Positions 39,608-49,790 of a DNA stretch of 58,411 nt are shown piece by piece (position 1 is the first letter of the stretch; the number at the start of each line of letters is the position of its first letter). Source of the stretch: Prasinococcaceae sp. CCMP 1430 (taxonomy: Eukaryota; Prasinodermophyta; Palmophyllophyceae; Prasinococcales; Prasinococcaceae); the NCBI GenBank assembly GCA_013416795.1, contig RQSC01000011.1:257668-316078 (forward strand). Direction: 5' to 3'. Both the position numbers and the translations under genes were made by a program. The notes under the pieces are model-generated. The model did not search any database. It had not been told where the DNA came from and saw nothing but the letters and a program-made list of their open reading frames with translations.

Positions 39608-41188
39608 TCAGAGCTCGTCCTTGGCGTCGCCCTTCTTGGCGTACCTCGCAGCGAGCTCTGCGATCTCTTGTTCCTTCTTGGTAGTTCGGTCCGAGCCCGC
39701 GCCGTAGAACATGGGCGCAAACGGCTCCATGTGCACGAACTTGCCGGTGCCAGCGCGCGCCTCCTGGGTGAACTTGCCGTTGTCCCACATGACGCGCCCG
39801 CGCGAAAGCGTGGTGACAACCTTGCCCTGGTACGCGCGCCCCTCGTACACGTTGGTGTCCATGCGCGAGTGGTGCGTCTTGGCCGAGATGACGTTCTCCG
39901 CTTCGGGGTCGATGATGGCGATGTCGGCGTCCGAGCCGGCCGCAATCGCTCCCTTCTTTGGATAGACGTTGAAGATCTTGGCGGCAGCGGTGGAGGTCAC
40001 CTCCACGAAACGCGAGCGCGATATCTCGCCGGTGGAGACCATCTCACCCCACAGCACGGGCATGCGCTCCTCGAGGCCGTTGACGCCGTTGGGAAGGATG
40101 CGAAAGTCGTCGCGGCCGACGGCCTTCTGCGTCGAGTTGAACACTGCGTGGTCTGTGGCGACGAGGTCGAGAAGGCCGCCCGCGAGCGCGGCGCGCAGCA
40201 CCTCGCCATCCACGGCGCGCTTGCGAATGGGCGGCGACATGACGTACTGCGCGGCGAGCGTAAAGTCCTCCTCCCACATCATCGACTCGTCGAGGACGAG
40301 GCCCGACGTGACGGGCTCGCCAATGACGCGCTGGCCGCGGCGCTTGGCGGCGATGACCTCGTCGGCGGCGCCATCGCTCATCACGTGCACCACGTACAGT
40401 GGCGCGCCAGCGAACTGCGCCAGACGCAGCGCGCGCCCGGTCGCCTCGGCCTCGAGCACCTTGGGCCTGCTGAGCGCGTGGCCCGCCGGGCCGGTCACGC
40501 CGCGTGCGATCATCTCGGCCTGGCCAACGGCGACCGCATCGCCGTTCTCCGCGTGCACCATGGGCAGCGCGCCGCTGGCAGCGCATTGGCGCAGGCCCTG
40601 CACCAGCTGCTCGTCGTTCACCATGAGCGCCCCCTTGTACGCCAGGAAGAATTTGAACGAGTTGACGCCCTCCTTCTCGGCGAGCTCGGCGAGCTCGGCG
40701 GCGACGGTGTCGTCCCAGCTCGTGACGGCCATATGGAAGCCATAGTCCATGACGGCCTTCTTGGCCTTTTGGTGCCACTCGGCCAGGCCTTTCTTGAGGG
40801 AGCCGTCGACGGGCAGCGCGAAGTCGACGTGCATGGTCGTGCCTCCCGCGAGCGCGGCGAGGTGACCGCTCTCGAAGTCGTCGCAGGCGACCTGGCCCAT
40901 GAAGGGCATGTCGAGGTGAGTGTGCGGGTCGATGCCGCCGGGGACGACGTACATGCCTGTGGCGTCGATGACCTTGACGCCGCGGGTGGCACGCGCAGCG
41001 GTGGTGGCCGCCTCGCCGACGGCGGCGATCGTCTCGCCGTCGATGAGCACATCGGCCACGCGCTCACCGTCGAAGTTGACGACGGTGCCGCCCTTAATGA
41101 GCGTCGCCGCGTCGGCGCCCAGCGCATGCGCAGACACGCCGAGCAGCACCACGGCAACGCAGCGGCGAAGTCCTCGCACTGGACCCAT
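39608..41188 (-). CDS. Dihydropyrimidinase with signal peptide and KDEL tail
   Basis: 526 aa, single exon. Residues 1-26 (hydrophobic core VAVVLLGVSAHALG) form a signal peptide and the C-terminus is AKDEL, an ER-retrieval signal. Between them is a full dihydropyrimidinase/hydantoinase: metal ligands H89 and H91 (DPHTH), carboxylated Lys K185 (LAYKG), H212 (VHAENGD), H268 (VVHVMSDG) and D346 (ATDHAVF). The enzyme opens dihydrouracil/dihydrothymine in reductive pyrimidine degradation. Bacterial and animal relatives are cytosolic; from memory the Arabidopsis enzyme enters the secretory system. The combination here predicts residence in the ER lumen. It converges on the PAN/cyclophilin gene (215 bp). 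Confidence 0.92.
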   Translation of the reverse strand: MGPVRGLRRCVAVVLLGVSAHALGADAATLIKGGTVVNFDGERVADVLIDGETIAAVGEAATTAARATRGVKVIDATGMYVVPGGIDPHTHLDMPFMGQVACDDFESGHLAALAGGTTMHVDFALPVDGSLKKGLAEWHQKAKKAVMDYGFHMAVTSWDDTVAAELAELAEKEGVNSFKFFLAYKGALMVNDEQLVQGLRQCAASGALPMVHAENGDAVAVGQAEMIARGVTGPAGHALSRPKVLEAEATGRALRLAQFAGAPLYVVHVMSDGAADEVIAAKRRGQRVIGEPVTSGLVLDESMMWEEDFTLAAQYVMSPPIRKRAVDGEVLRAALAGGLLDLVATDHAVFNSTQKAVGRDDFRILPNGVNGLEERMPVLWGEMVSTGEISRSRFVEVTSTAAAKIFNVYPKKGAIAAGSDADIAIIDPEAENVISAKTHHSRMDTNVYEGRAYQGKVVTTLSRGRVMWDNGKFTQEARAGTGKFVHMEPFAPMFYGAGSDRTTKKEQEIAELAARYAKKGDAKDEL

Positions 41189-41734
41189 GACTCGGCCCGG
41201 ACCGTCCACACCCGAGCGCACGGTGTGCGCGGGGGGACGAACGGGGGAGTGGGTGGGTGGGGTGGGGGGAGTGGCAGAGCGTGTGGGCCTGAAGGTGTTG
41301 GTTGGTGGGGCGCCGGTGTGTGTGTGTGGAGGGGAGCAGGGGGGGACTTGCCCGCACGCGTCCGCTGCTCTCGCGCGCGCGGCCGTTTCGCCGCGCACCG
41401 ATTTTCGCGGAACGCATTTCGCCGCGCTGTACGCCGCGCTCGCGCTCCCCGCCCCCATCGCCCGGCACCCGCCGCCCGGCCGCGCTCGCGGAAGGGGCGG
41501 CGCTCCCNNNNNNNNNNNNNNNNNNNNNNNNNNNNNNNNNNNNNNNNNNNNNNNNNNNNNNNNNNNNNNNNNNNNNNNNNNNNNNNNNNNNNNNNNNNNN
41601 NNNNNNNNNNNNNNNNNNNNNNNNNNNNNNNNNNNNNNNNNNNNNNNNNNNNNNNNNGAGGGGGCGTACCAGGGGAAGGGGTGAGGTGGAGTGGAGGTAA
41701 GACGAGCGGGGGAGGGGGGAAGGGAGTGGGGGGC
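41189..41734. other. Divergent region DHPase / ClC, with gap
   Basis: Promoter region of both genes; G-rich strand asymmetry (41230-41345 and 41658-41735) and an assembly gap of 150 N at 41508-41657. No gene is seen. Confidence 0.6.
41508..41657. other. Assembly gap (150 N)
   Basis: Run of N in the divergent promoter region between the dihydropyrimidinase and ClC genes. Long frames crossing it are not genes. Confidence 0.99.
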
Positions 41735-44700
41735 ATGTCGCAGAGCGCGCATGAGCGTTTCAAGCGCGCGGCAACTGCCGCGCGCGCGGCAGCCGCGCTC
41801 GGCGGCGCGCAGCGCTACATCGACATGGACGGCGGGGACGTAGCGGAGGTGCTCGACGGCGCTCCCTTCGACGCAGACGCGACGCCTCGATCACTCAGGC
41901 AAAGGAGACCACCGCAGCTGGAGGGCGCGCCTGAGACCCGGACGGGCGTCGCTCAGACGCACGCCAAGCTTCGGAGGATGGTGCGTGGCGCCCGCGCAGC
42001 CAGCGCCGGCGCGCCGCTGCACAGTGTGCAGCTCGGAGGGGCGCGGGCGCACGCGCGCTTCCGCCGCCAAGGTGGGCCCTGACGCGCGAGAGTCACCGCG
42101 CCATCGCCACTCCGACCAGGCCGACTTCCAGTGCCACGACTACGATCCCCCCGACAACGACGTGCAGGCCGAGGTCCTGCGCGGGCGCACGCTCAACACG
42201 TACAAGACCATCGAGGGACTGAAGTGGGTGTACAGCGCGATCATCGGCGTGGTGATGGGCGTCATCGCTTTCTCGGTCGACAGCGTCATCGAGCACATCA
42301 ACGAGGTCAAGTTTTCCACGCTGCGCAGCCTCGTGGAGCGTGGCGAGAACGCCGGCGCATTCATGACCTACCTCCTGATGTGCCTGGTCTTCGCCACGGT
42401 GGCGGGCAGCATGGTGAGCTACGTGGAGCCGCTGGCGGCGGGCTCGGGCATCCCCGAGCTCAAGACGTACCTCAACGGCGTGCACCTGCGCGGTCTGCTG
42501 CGCCTAAAAACGCTGCTCGCCAAGGTGGGTGGCATCGTGTTCTCCATCTCAGCAGGGCTGATCGCGGGCAAGGAGGGGCCCTTCGTGCACGGTGGCGGCC
42601 TGGTTGGGGGTGGCATCTCCGCGATGGGATCGCGCGCGCTCTCGTTCGCGCTGCCGTCGAAATTCGCCACCTACTTCCGCAACGACGCCGACAAGCGCGA
42701 CTTCGTGGCCATTGGCACAGCCGCGGGCGTTGCGGTGGCCTTCAGCGCGCCAATCGGCGGCATGCTTTTCACCATCGAGGAGGGCGCGAGCTTCTTCTCG
42801 CAGCGGCTGCTGTGGCGCTCGTTTCTGGCCACGTGCTCGGGCGTCTTCACCGTGCACTGGCTCAACCAGCTCAAGTGGGACGCGAGCGACTTCCTGCTGG
42901 CGCGCTTTGGCACGCACAGGGACTTCGGGCTCTTTACCGACGACCAGGCAGGCTACTCGGGGATCTTTTGGTGGTACGTGTGGGAGGTGCCCATCTTCGT
43001 GCTGATGGGGGCGGCAGGCGGGCTGATGGGCGCAATGTTCATACGCGCCAACGTGCGCATCACCGTGTGGCGGCAGCGCTTCATTCCCGTCTCGTGCAGA
43101 CACAGGCGGCTGCTCGAGGTGCTCGTGGTGGCTGGAGTTACCGCGCTGGTGGCCTTCAGCGCGATGGCGATCAGCCCGTGCGCTCCGTTGCCGCCCGCCA
43201 TCGCGCGCTTCATGGCGGACCCGAACGCGACGGCGTCTGTCATCGGCGCGGGCAACCGCTACGAGTACGACGAGAAGACCCTCGCGGACATCGAGGCATT
43301 CTACCAGCCGTGGATGTGTCCCGAGGGCACGTACTCGACCAACGGGCAGCTCTTCGCCTCGCCGCTGAGCCACTCGCTCAAGTACCTCATCCACCTGGGC
43401 GAGGTCGCCAAGACCTCGGAAGACGAGGGCGTGCACACCTTCCACGTGGGCTCGCTGTTCACCTTCTTTGTGCTGATGTTCTTGCTCATGACGTGGACGT
43501 ACGGCATCGGTGCGCCCGCGGGGCTCTTCGTGCCCTCGCTTGCGGTCGGCGCCGCCTTCGGCCAGCTGGTTGGGCGGGGCGTCATGTATGCGGCCGAAGC
43601 CGACCACCTGAGCGAGAACATCGATCTACACACGTATGCGGTGGTGGGTGCGGCGGCCATGCTCGGCGGCGCCACGCGCATGACCATATCCATCACGCTG
43701 CTGGTCATGGAGACGACCGGCGCTATGGAGCTGATCATCCCGCTCATGCTCTCCATCTTCACTGCCAAGTGGGTGGGCGACCGCTTCGGCCATGGCATTT
43801 ACGACGCCCACATTCACATCCGGGGAGCGCCCTTCCTCGAGGAGCACGACGAGACAGGCTTCCCCATCGCCGACAAGCTCAGCGCCGGGGAGGTGATGGC
43901 GCAGAAGATGATCACCGTGCGCCCCGTCATGCAGGTAGGCGACCTCGTTGAGATCCTGCGGACGTGCCAGCACTCGGCCTTCCCGGTGACGGAGCGCCCG
44001 CAGGAGAGGGCCGGCGAAGAGGTGGAGCTGCTGGGGCTCGTCATCAGACCCATGCTTCTCAACATCCTGCACCGTAGGATAGCCTTCGACGCGCCGGACG
44101 TCGGGACGGGCAGGCCCGGCGCGTCGGACGCGGAGGCGTCGCAGAGCCCGGGAGCTGGCCGCCGCGCCGGCAGGCGCGCCTCGCTGTTCAGCTCCAATGA
44201 CGAAAGGGACAGGCTGCTCGAAGCGCTCAAGTCCATCCCTTTCAAGCCCCCGCACGCGGAGGACCTGGTCCTTCAGGGCCACGAGCTGGAGTGCACCATC
44301 GACCTGCGCCCTTTCATGCAGCGCCACCCCTTCGTGGTGCCTGCCGACGCGCGGCTGTCGCGCGCCTACCGCCAGTTTCGCACGCTGGGCCTGCGGCACA
44401 TGTTCGTGGCGCCCGAGCGCCCGCGCATCGTGGGCATGCTCACGCGCAAGGACCTCATCCTCGAAAACGCGCAACTCACGCTGCTGGAGAAGGCCGCCGA
44501 TAGCGCCAAGTCGGGTGTATCGTCGAGCTACGACCTGCCCTTCGTGCCGTACTACCAAAACACGGAAGGCGACAGACACAGGAGCCGCTCGTACGGCGGA
44601 GAGGACGACACGGAGGGCTTCGGGGGGCTGAGCGGGGCGCGCGCGCGCTCGCGAGGCGGCGGCGGCGGCGGGAACAGGCGCGGGAGCGGGGAAGTCGAGG

Positions 44701-44762
44701 GCATCAGGCTTCAGGAGTTCTCCGACGTCGGGGCATCGTCGCTCGCCAACGTCGACCTCTAG
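41735..44762 (+). CDS. ClC-6/7-type chloride/proton exchanger with CBS pair
   Basis: Two exons, 41735-41980 and 42120-44762 (139-nt intron GTGCGT...CCAG, phase 0); 962 aa. Family motifs: GSGIPE (190-195; Ser indicates chloride rather than nitrate preference), GKEGP (232-236) with gating Glu E234, proton-glutamate region FTIEEGASFF (E302/E303) as in ClC-7, and GAPAGLFVPSL. About ten hydrophobic helices are visible. The C-terminal cytosolic part has two CBS domains (SAGEVMAQKMITVRPVMQVG; DLRPFMQRHPFVVPADARLS to IVGMLTRKDLIL) and a disordered tail. Retention of both glutamates predicts a 2Cl-/H+ antiporter, probably of acidic vacuoles/endolysosomes. The extra 82-aa N-terminal exon is charged and cytosolic. 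Confidence 0.93.
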
Positions 44763-45032
44763 ACCGTTAAACGTCCTGTAACGTGCATGCGCCTACTCAC
44801 GGCGTGGCGTGGGGTGGGGTGGGGTGGGGGGCAAGTCCACAGCGAGTCGCGAGCAGCGCCCGTGCTGGACGGGCGCGCGCGCTTTGGGCCCCGCGCCTTG
44901 CCATCGATTGCATGCCCAAATTACACGGCAGCGAGCGAACACATTTCTACGCGCGCAGAACGCCGGCGACTGAGGTGCTATCCATCAGAAGGCAGCTGCG
45001 CGAGGAGTGGTGCACATGGCGCGGGCCGCGCG

Positions 45033-46091
45033 TTACCGGTTGTTGTTGTTCAGAAGCACGCTGGTGTGGATGCTCCTCATGGCCTGCGGCTGCGTCGGAG
45101 CTACCCCAACGCCCCTGCTGATTGGCACCCTGCCGCCGTGCTGCTGCTGCGCGTGGTGCTGGGCAATCAGCACCCTCTCCTCCTCGCGGTGGCGGTAGAT
45201 CGCCGCCGTGCGGCGCAGCTCCTCGTTCTCGCGGCGCAACATCGCGTTCTCGCTCTCCTTCAGCGCCAGCTGCGTCGCGAGCTTCTGCGCCTGGGAGACG
45301 GCGGCCGATTGCTTTTGGCGCGCGCGCCTGTTCTGAAACCAGGTAGACAGCTTGCTCTCGCTGAGGCCGAGGGTCTCGGAGAGCAGAACCCTGTCGGCGG
45401 GAGAGGGCCGCGGGCTCACCTCGAAGGCGGCTTCGAGTCCCTTCACTTGCGCGTATTCAAACTTGGTGCGGTGGTTCTTGCGCGCCTTGCCGCCCCTGCC
45501 CTTCTTAGCACCCTCGTGGTTCTCGGCCGTGCCTGCCGTGGCAGTGCCGCCGTCGCTCGTCGCTGAGCCACCGTCCTTACTGTTGGTGTCCTGCTTGGTG
45601 CTGGCTGCGGCATTGCCCCCGCTGTTTTTGACGGCCTTGGCCTCCGAGTGCGCCAGCTCGTTGCCGCCGCCGGCCGCTGTCTGCCTGCCGGTGACGGGCT
45701 TGTCGCGCCTTGGATCGCGTCTGCTGGAGGCCCTCTTCGGGGTCGGCGGGGAATTCTCGGCGTTGATGATCGCCTGTTGCGCGGCGCGCGCGGCGGCGTG
45801 CGCAAGCTCGCTCGGGACGCCAGCATCATGATGTACGGCGGCCGTAGTCTGGAACGCCCGCGGTAACGCAAAACCCCCGTTTCCCATGTTGGCCGGCGAG
45901 AATCGACCGGGTGGCACAGCAAAGTGGGGTGGGGGCGGGGGCGGCAGCACCGACGCGCCTGCGGCGGGTGCCTCGCTGGCGTAGGGGACGTGGTCTGGCG
46001 CGGCACCCTCTCCCGCCGTCCCCGCGTCTGGGTCGGTCTCGCCCTTCCCTTGGTTGCGAGTGACGGGTGCGTTGGTGTCCATCAGGCACAT
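45033..46091 (-). CDS. Homeodomain protein with C-terminal coiled coil
   Basis: 352 aa from the ATG at 46091 (a second ATG at 46082). A disordered Pro/Gly/Ala/Ser-rich N-terminus precedes a homeodomain at about 203-262: RKNHRTKFEYAQVKGLEAAF, then SETLGLSESKLSTWFQNRRA, with the invariant W-F-x-N-R recognition-helix core. A heptad-rich helix follows directly (QAQKLATQLALKESENAMLR, RENEELRR), similar in layout to plant HD-ZIP proteins. It is a nuclear DNA-binding transcription factor, probably dimeric. The tail contains an NNNN run. No intron was needed. It converges with the ClC gene (270 bp). Confidence 0.88.
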   Translation of the reverse strand: MCLMDTNAPVTRNQGKGETDPDAGTAGEGAAPDHVPYASEAPAAGASVLPPPPPPHFAVPPGRFSPANMGNGGFALPRAFQTTAAVHHDAGVPSELAHAAARAAQQAIINAENSPPTPKRASSRRDPRRDKPVTGRQTAAGGGNELAHSEAKAVKNSGGNAAASTKQDTNSKDGGSATSDGGTATAGTAENHEGAKKGRGGKARKNHRTKFEYAQVKGLEAAFEVSPRPSPADRVLLSETLGLSESKLSTWFQNRRARQKQSAAVSQAQKLATQLALKESENAMLRRENEELRRTAAIYRHREEERVLIAQHHAQQQHGGRVPISRGVGVAPTQPQAMRSIHTSVLLNNNNR

Positions 46092-47308
46092 GCACCCGTA
46101 CGCTGTGACCCAATAGTCACGCCCGTGCGTTCGCGCGCGCGTGTGAAGGGGGTGATGTGCACAGCAAGTTAGAGCGGGCCACCCCCGACACATTAGGGTG
46201 CCAAAAAACGCGGCGATTCTCGAGCCGCCCACGCGCGCTGCGATGCTCCCGTGCGGGATGGCACAGCCGAGCGGGCAAAGACGGGCGGAGCGCTCGCCAG
46301 ATGACGCATGACGCTCTGGGCGCGCTCGCGGTGGCACTGCCGGAGCTCTGGCAGCACGCTCAAGGTGCTTTGCGCGCTCGCGCGCGCCCGCCGGCCCGCG
46401 CGCCAGTGCGGCCGCGCAAAAAATGGCAGCGCGCGCGCGTGGCCGAGCTCTTGCGGCTGCACAACGCAGATGGGTGCGGCGCGCCTGAAGGGCTGCGGCG
46501 CATGCAGGCGCTTTCCCCCCTTCCCCTCGTTTCTCCCCCCGCCCGCCCGCGCGCGTCCTCACCTCTGCGCCCGTCTTAGCGCGTCCTGCCGCGGCAGGGG
46601 TCACAGCGTCGGGGGATGTGCGGTGGGGGGAGGCCCGCGAGGCGCGCGGTGTGGCCCGCGCCGCCCAATCGGCGCGAAGTTGTAACATGCGCGCGCGCGC
46701 CCGCGCGCCGGCGGACCTTCTTGCCCGAAGGATTCGGCAACGAGGCACCCGCGCGCCGGCGCGAGCGCGCGCCCCCGGCGGCGCCGCGGATCGCGCTCAC
46801 GGCCGCGTGATCTCTCCGATTTTTCTGGCGCCGAAAATGATTGAAAAGATCATCATCGTGCGGCGCATGGCGGGCGTGTGCGAAATGCACGCCGGAATTC
46901 CGCGGATTTCACACGTGCGGACGAGGGTTCGTTCTGTGGGCGCATCGTCGACTCTTTGACGACCGCGGGCAGCTGCGACGCGGTTTGCACGAGGCACGGT
47001 TGCGAAGCGCTCCGAAGTGCTCTGTGGGGGACCACTAAGGCGCACTCATTGCGTGCGCGCACTGAGTGGCGCGGCGCCCCGTTTTGCCGGCGCGTGGCCC
47101 CGGCCGGGGGGGCGCGTATGCGCGTCTGGGCGCGCGGCGCGCGCNCACTCCGTGTGCGTCGCGGCGCGCTCTCGGCAACCGCCTCGCCGTCCTTGCCGCC
47201 CACCCCCTACCTCCGGTCGGTGCAGCGACGCGCCGGGGCTCACCGCGGGCGGCCGCGTCTCTCGGCGCGCGCGCCCCTCGGCACGCGCGTGCGTACCGCC
47301 GCGTCGCC
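46092..47308. other. 1.2-kb divergent intergenic region (homeodomain / LEO1)
   Basis: No gene is recognised. An AT-richer island at about 46810-46910 may mark the LEO1 promoter; a single N is at 47145. CG-alternating, potentially Z-DNA-forming stretches occur at 46370-46440 and 46690-46770. Confidence 0.4.
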
Positions 47309-48179
47309 ATGTCCGACGATGGCGACAAGAAGATAGATATGGCCGACATCTTCGGCGACTCGGACTCGGACGACGACGGAGCCGCGGCGCCAGACCTGGG
47401 GGCGGATGGCGGGGAGGACGCCGAGCAAGTGTTGGCTGAGCTCGCGGACTCCGACGACGATGGTGCCGGCGCCGCTGGCGCCGGCGCGGGCGCTGCACCG
47501 CGCGCCGCGGCGCCGCCCATCGAGTTTGACGCGCCATACGAGCCCAACCCTAGCGCGGACGAACCCGGTGGCGGCGACCTCTCGCTCGCGCGCCTCACGA
47601 ACGTGATCGCGTTCGAGGAGAACCCGTTCGATGCGGACACCTTCGAGAAGGAGGAGGAGGTCGTCATCGACCCCGAGACTGGCGCGCAGCGCATGCGCCT
47701 GCGCTCGACGAACGTGGTGCGGTGGAGGGTGAAGGTGCGTGCGCCGCGCCGCCCACGCTCCTGTGCCCAACCTCGTGAGAGGAGGATGCTTGGCCGCTGA
47801 AGCCACAGCGTGACTGCGCGTGCGTGTGTGTGCGTCACGAACCTGGATCGATCGCGTACTTACGCTCTTGGCGCATGCGCCCTGCCGCCGTGCCTCGCAG
47901 CCGGGCGAGAAGCCGGGCGAGAAGCCGAGTATCGAAAGCAACGCGCGGATGGTGCGCTGGTCCGACGGGACCACACAGCTGCTGGTGGGCGATGAGGCGT
48001 TCAACGTGACCACCAATAGCATCGTTGGCGAGCACAACCACCTGTTCTTGCGCACGGCCACCGTGCTCACCGCGCGCCCGCCGCTCGCCGCCGCCCGCGC
48101 CTCGGTGGCACAGCGTGTCGATGCCGAGAGCGTGGCTGTGTCGATGAAGTACAGTACAAAGTCTGATCGCACACAGTAG
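47309..48179 (+). CDS. LEO1: LEO1, Paf1-complex subunit (short C-terminus)
   Basis: Two exons, 47309-47734 and 47901-48179 (166-nt intron GTGCGT...GCAG, phase 0); 234 aa. An acidic N-terminus (DIFGDSDSDDDG, LADSDDDG) precedes the LEO1 core: FEENPFDADTFEKEEEVVID, STNVVRWRVK, then IESNARMVRWSDGTTQLLVG, DEAFNV and EHNHLFLRTATVLTARPPLA. LEO1 helps RNA polymerase II elongate through chromatin. The protein stops shortly after the beta-sandwich (SMKYSTKSDRTQ), without the charged C-terminal region of animal or yeast LEO1, so either a further exon is missed or the protein is naturally short. The tandem PGEKPGEK at the junction is distinctive. Confidence 0.88.
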
Positions 48180-48468
48180 CTATATCCATAAGAAGGAAGC
48201 GCCGCCAGCCGGGCGGCACTGCGCGCCCGGCGCGCGCAAGGGCGGGGAAAGGGAGGGAAAGGGGGCCGTGACCGACCGGGACGAAAGAAAGCCGACCCGC
48301 GCGCGGCAAGGCCCTCCGTGGCCTCCAGCTCGCCCGCCTGGGCGGGCGCCCAGCCGGCCGGCCGGCCGCCAGCCAGTGCCTGCGCCTGGCCGCCTCAGCG
48401 CGCGCGGCGTTCACAGCTCCGCGGCGATTCTGCGCACGCCTCTTTTTCCCCCGGCATTGCGCAAAACG

Positions 48469-49165
48469 ATGAGCTGGCAGGCTTACATGTGCGTGGCCTA
48501 GAGGGTGGGGCGGGCGCCGCGCTCCCCCCCCGCTCTCTCGTTCTCTCTCTCTCTCGCTCGCTCGCAGAGAGCGCTCGCCTGCGCGGTGCTGACGCGCCGT
48601 CGTCGCCGTCGAATCGCAGCGACCAGCTCCTGGAGGGAGGGAACGTGAGGCGCGCGTGCATCTGCGGCCTCGGCGACGGGCAGCCATGGGCGACCAGCGC
48701 GGGGGTCGGCGTCACCCCGGATGAAGCGAAGGACCTCGTGAAGGGCCTGGGTGCGTAGCGGCGTGGCTCTGGCGGCAACACTGGGTGCCCTGCGGTCGCA
48801 GCGCTGCGTGTCACTCCGGTCATGCGTCTCTGCTGCGCGATGGCGCCGGCGCTGACGTCCTGCGACTCGCAATCAACGTCGCGCGCGCGGGCGCCCCACC
48901 GACGCCCGGGCGTGGACCACCTCCGCCTCGTGCAGACGACCACGCGCTGGTGTACGCGAACGGGGTGCACGTTGAGGGCAAGCGCTACACAGTCGTCAGC
49001 GCGGGCGACCACGAGCTCCACGCCAAGTCGGGCGCGGCGGGCGTGCTGGTGGCTCGCACGTGCCTGGCGCTCGTGATAGCGTTCTACGACGCCGAGCAGC
49101 GCGCCGAGAGCTGCAACGCCACCCTCTTGGCGCTCACCGACTACCTGCGGTCGTGCAGCTACTAG
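48469..49165 (+). CDS. Profilin
   Basis: Three exons, 48469-48488, 48620-48750 and 48936-49165 (introns 131 and 185 nt, both donors GTGCGT; phases 2 and 1); 126 aa. Splicing yields the classic N-terminus MSWQAYIDQLL (20 nt in exon 1), CGLGDGQPWATSAGVGVTPD in exon 2, and GKRYTVVSAGDHELHAKSGA plus the C-terminal helix (NATLLALTDYLRS) in exon 3. Trp3 and the C-terminal helix form the poly-Pro binding site. Profilin binds actin monomers and proline-rich formins/WASP-type proteins. Codon frame and length agree exactly with the family, which makes this a good calibrator for the local splice rules. Confidence 0.93.
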
Positions 49166-49588
49166 AGGAGAGAGGACGGACGCACTGCGCGTACAACGAG
49201 GGGGGTGACTCTCGTCCCTCCTCGCCCCTCCGTGTCGACGTTGGTACCCTGGATCTCGTGGATGTGTCGCACACCCCCGAGGCTGGAGAGCGAGCTGCTC
49301 CAGCGAGCGCCTTCTCTCTCGCGCGAGAGAGGGCAAGCGAGCGCGAGCGCGAGCGCCTCCGCCTGAGCCCGCGCCGTTCTCCCGAGCACACACCGTCATG
49401 ATGGTTGTCTACTAGCTAGTACTACTGTATTTGTACTGCGGACAATCAAAATGCGTGCGCGCGCGCCGCGCCCCCCCTCGAATCCCTCCTTCCTCAGCTT
49501 TGGCTCTGGGTCGCATCCGCATCCGCCGCATCCGCCGCCCTCCCCAACCGCTCGACCCACTCGTCTCGCAGACCCTCTCAAGCAATCA

Positions 49589-49606
49589 ATACCATCCGCA
49601 TGGTAT
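49589..49606. repeat. ATACCAT-CCGC-ATGGTAT inverted repeat
   Basis: Perfect 7-bp arms, 4-bp loop; same half-sites as the repeats at 15937, 16946, 18486 and 18804. About 260 bp upstream of the tafazzin-like ATG. Confidence 0.6.
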
Positions 49607-49781
49607 CATCGATCGATGGTACCGTATCGCCCTCTTCTCGCGCTCGCTGCTGCGCTGCTGCGCGCTGCGCCCGCCCGCCCGCGCGGCGGCGGCCAAGCGG
49701 CTGTTGCTGTTGCGTTGGGGCAGGCGCGGCGCGGCNAAGGGCACGCGGAAGTGCGGCGGTGCCGTCGCCGCGGCGTCGCCT

Positions 49782-49790
49782 AAACCCTAA
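49782..49790 (+). promoter_or_regulatory. Telo-box-like AAACCCTAA 73 bp before the ATG
   Basis: Exact match to the plant telo-box consensus, at a position compatible with a core promoter/5' UTR element of the tafazzin-like gene. Confidence 0.45.

Noticed and set aside
39536-42082. 848-aa plus-strand frame across the second gap
   Set aside because: Mostly antisense to dihydropyrimidinase; only 41735-41980 is used as ClC exon 1.
44763-44800. TGTAA as a chlorophyte-type poly(A) signal
   Set aside because: Present after a few genes (ClC, PhyH, SERINC) but absent after most others, so not supported as a general signal.
46092-47308. Small ORFs between homeodomain gene and LEO1
   Set aside because: All are Arg/Ala/Cys-rich GC artefacts without start context or domain signal.
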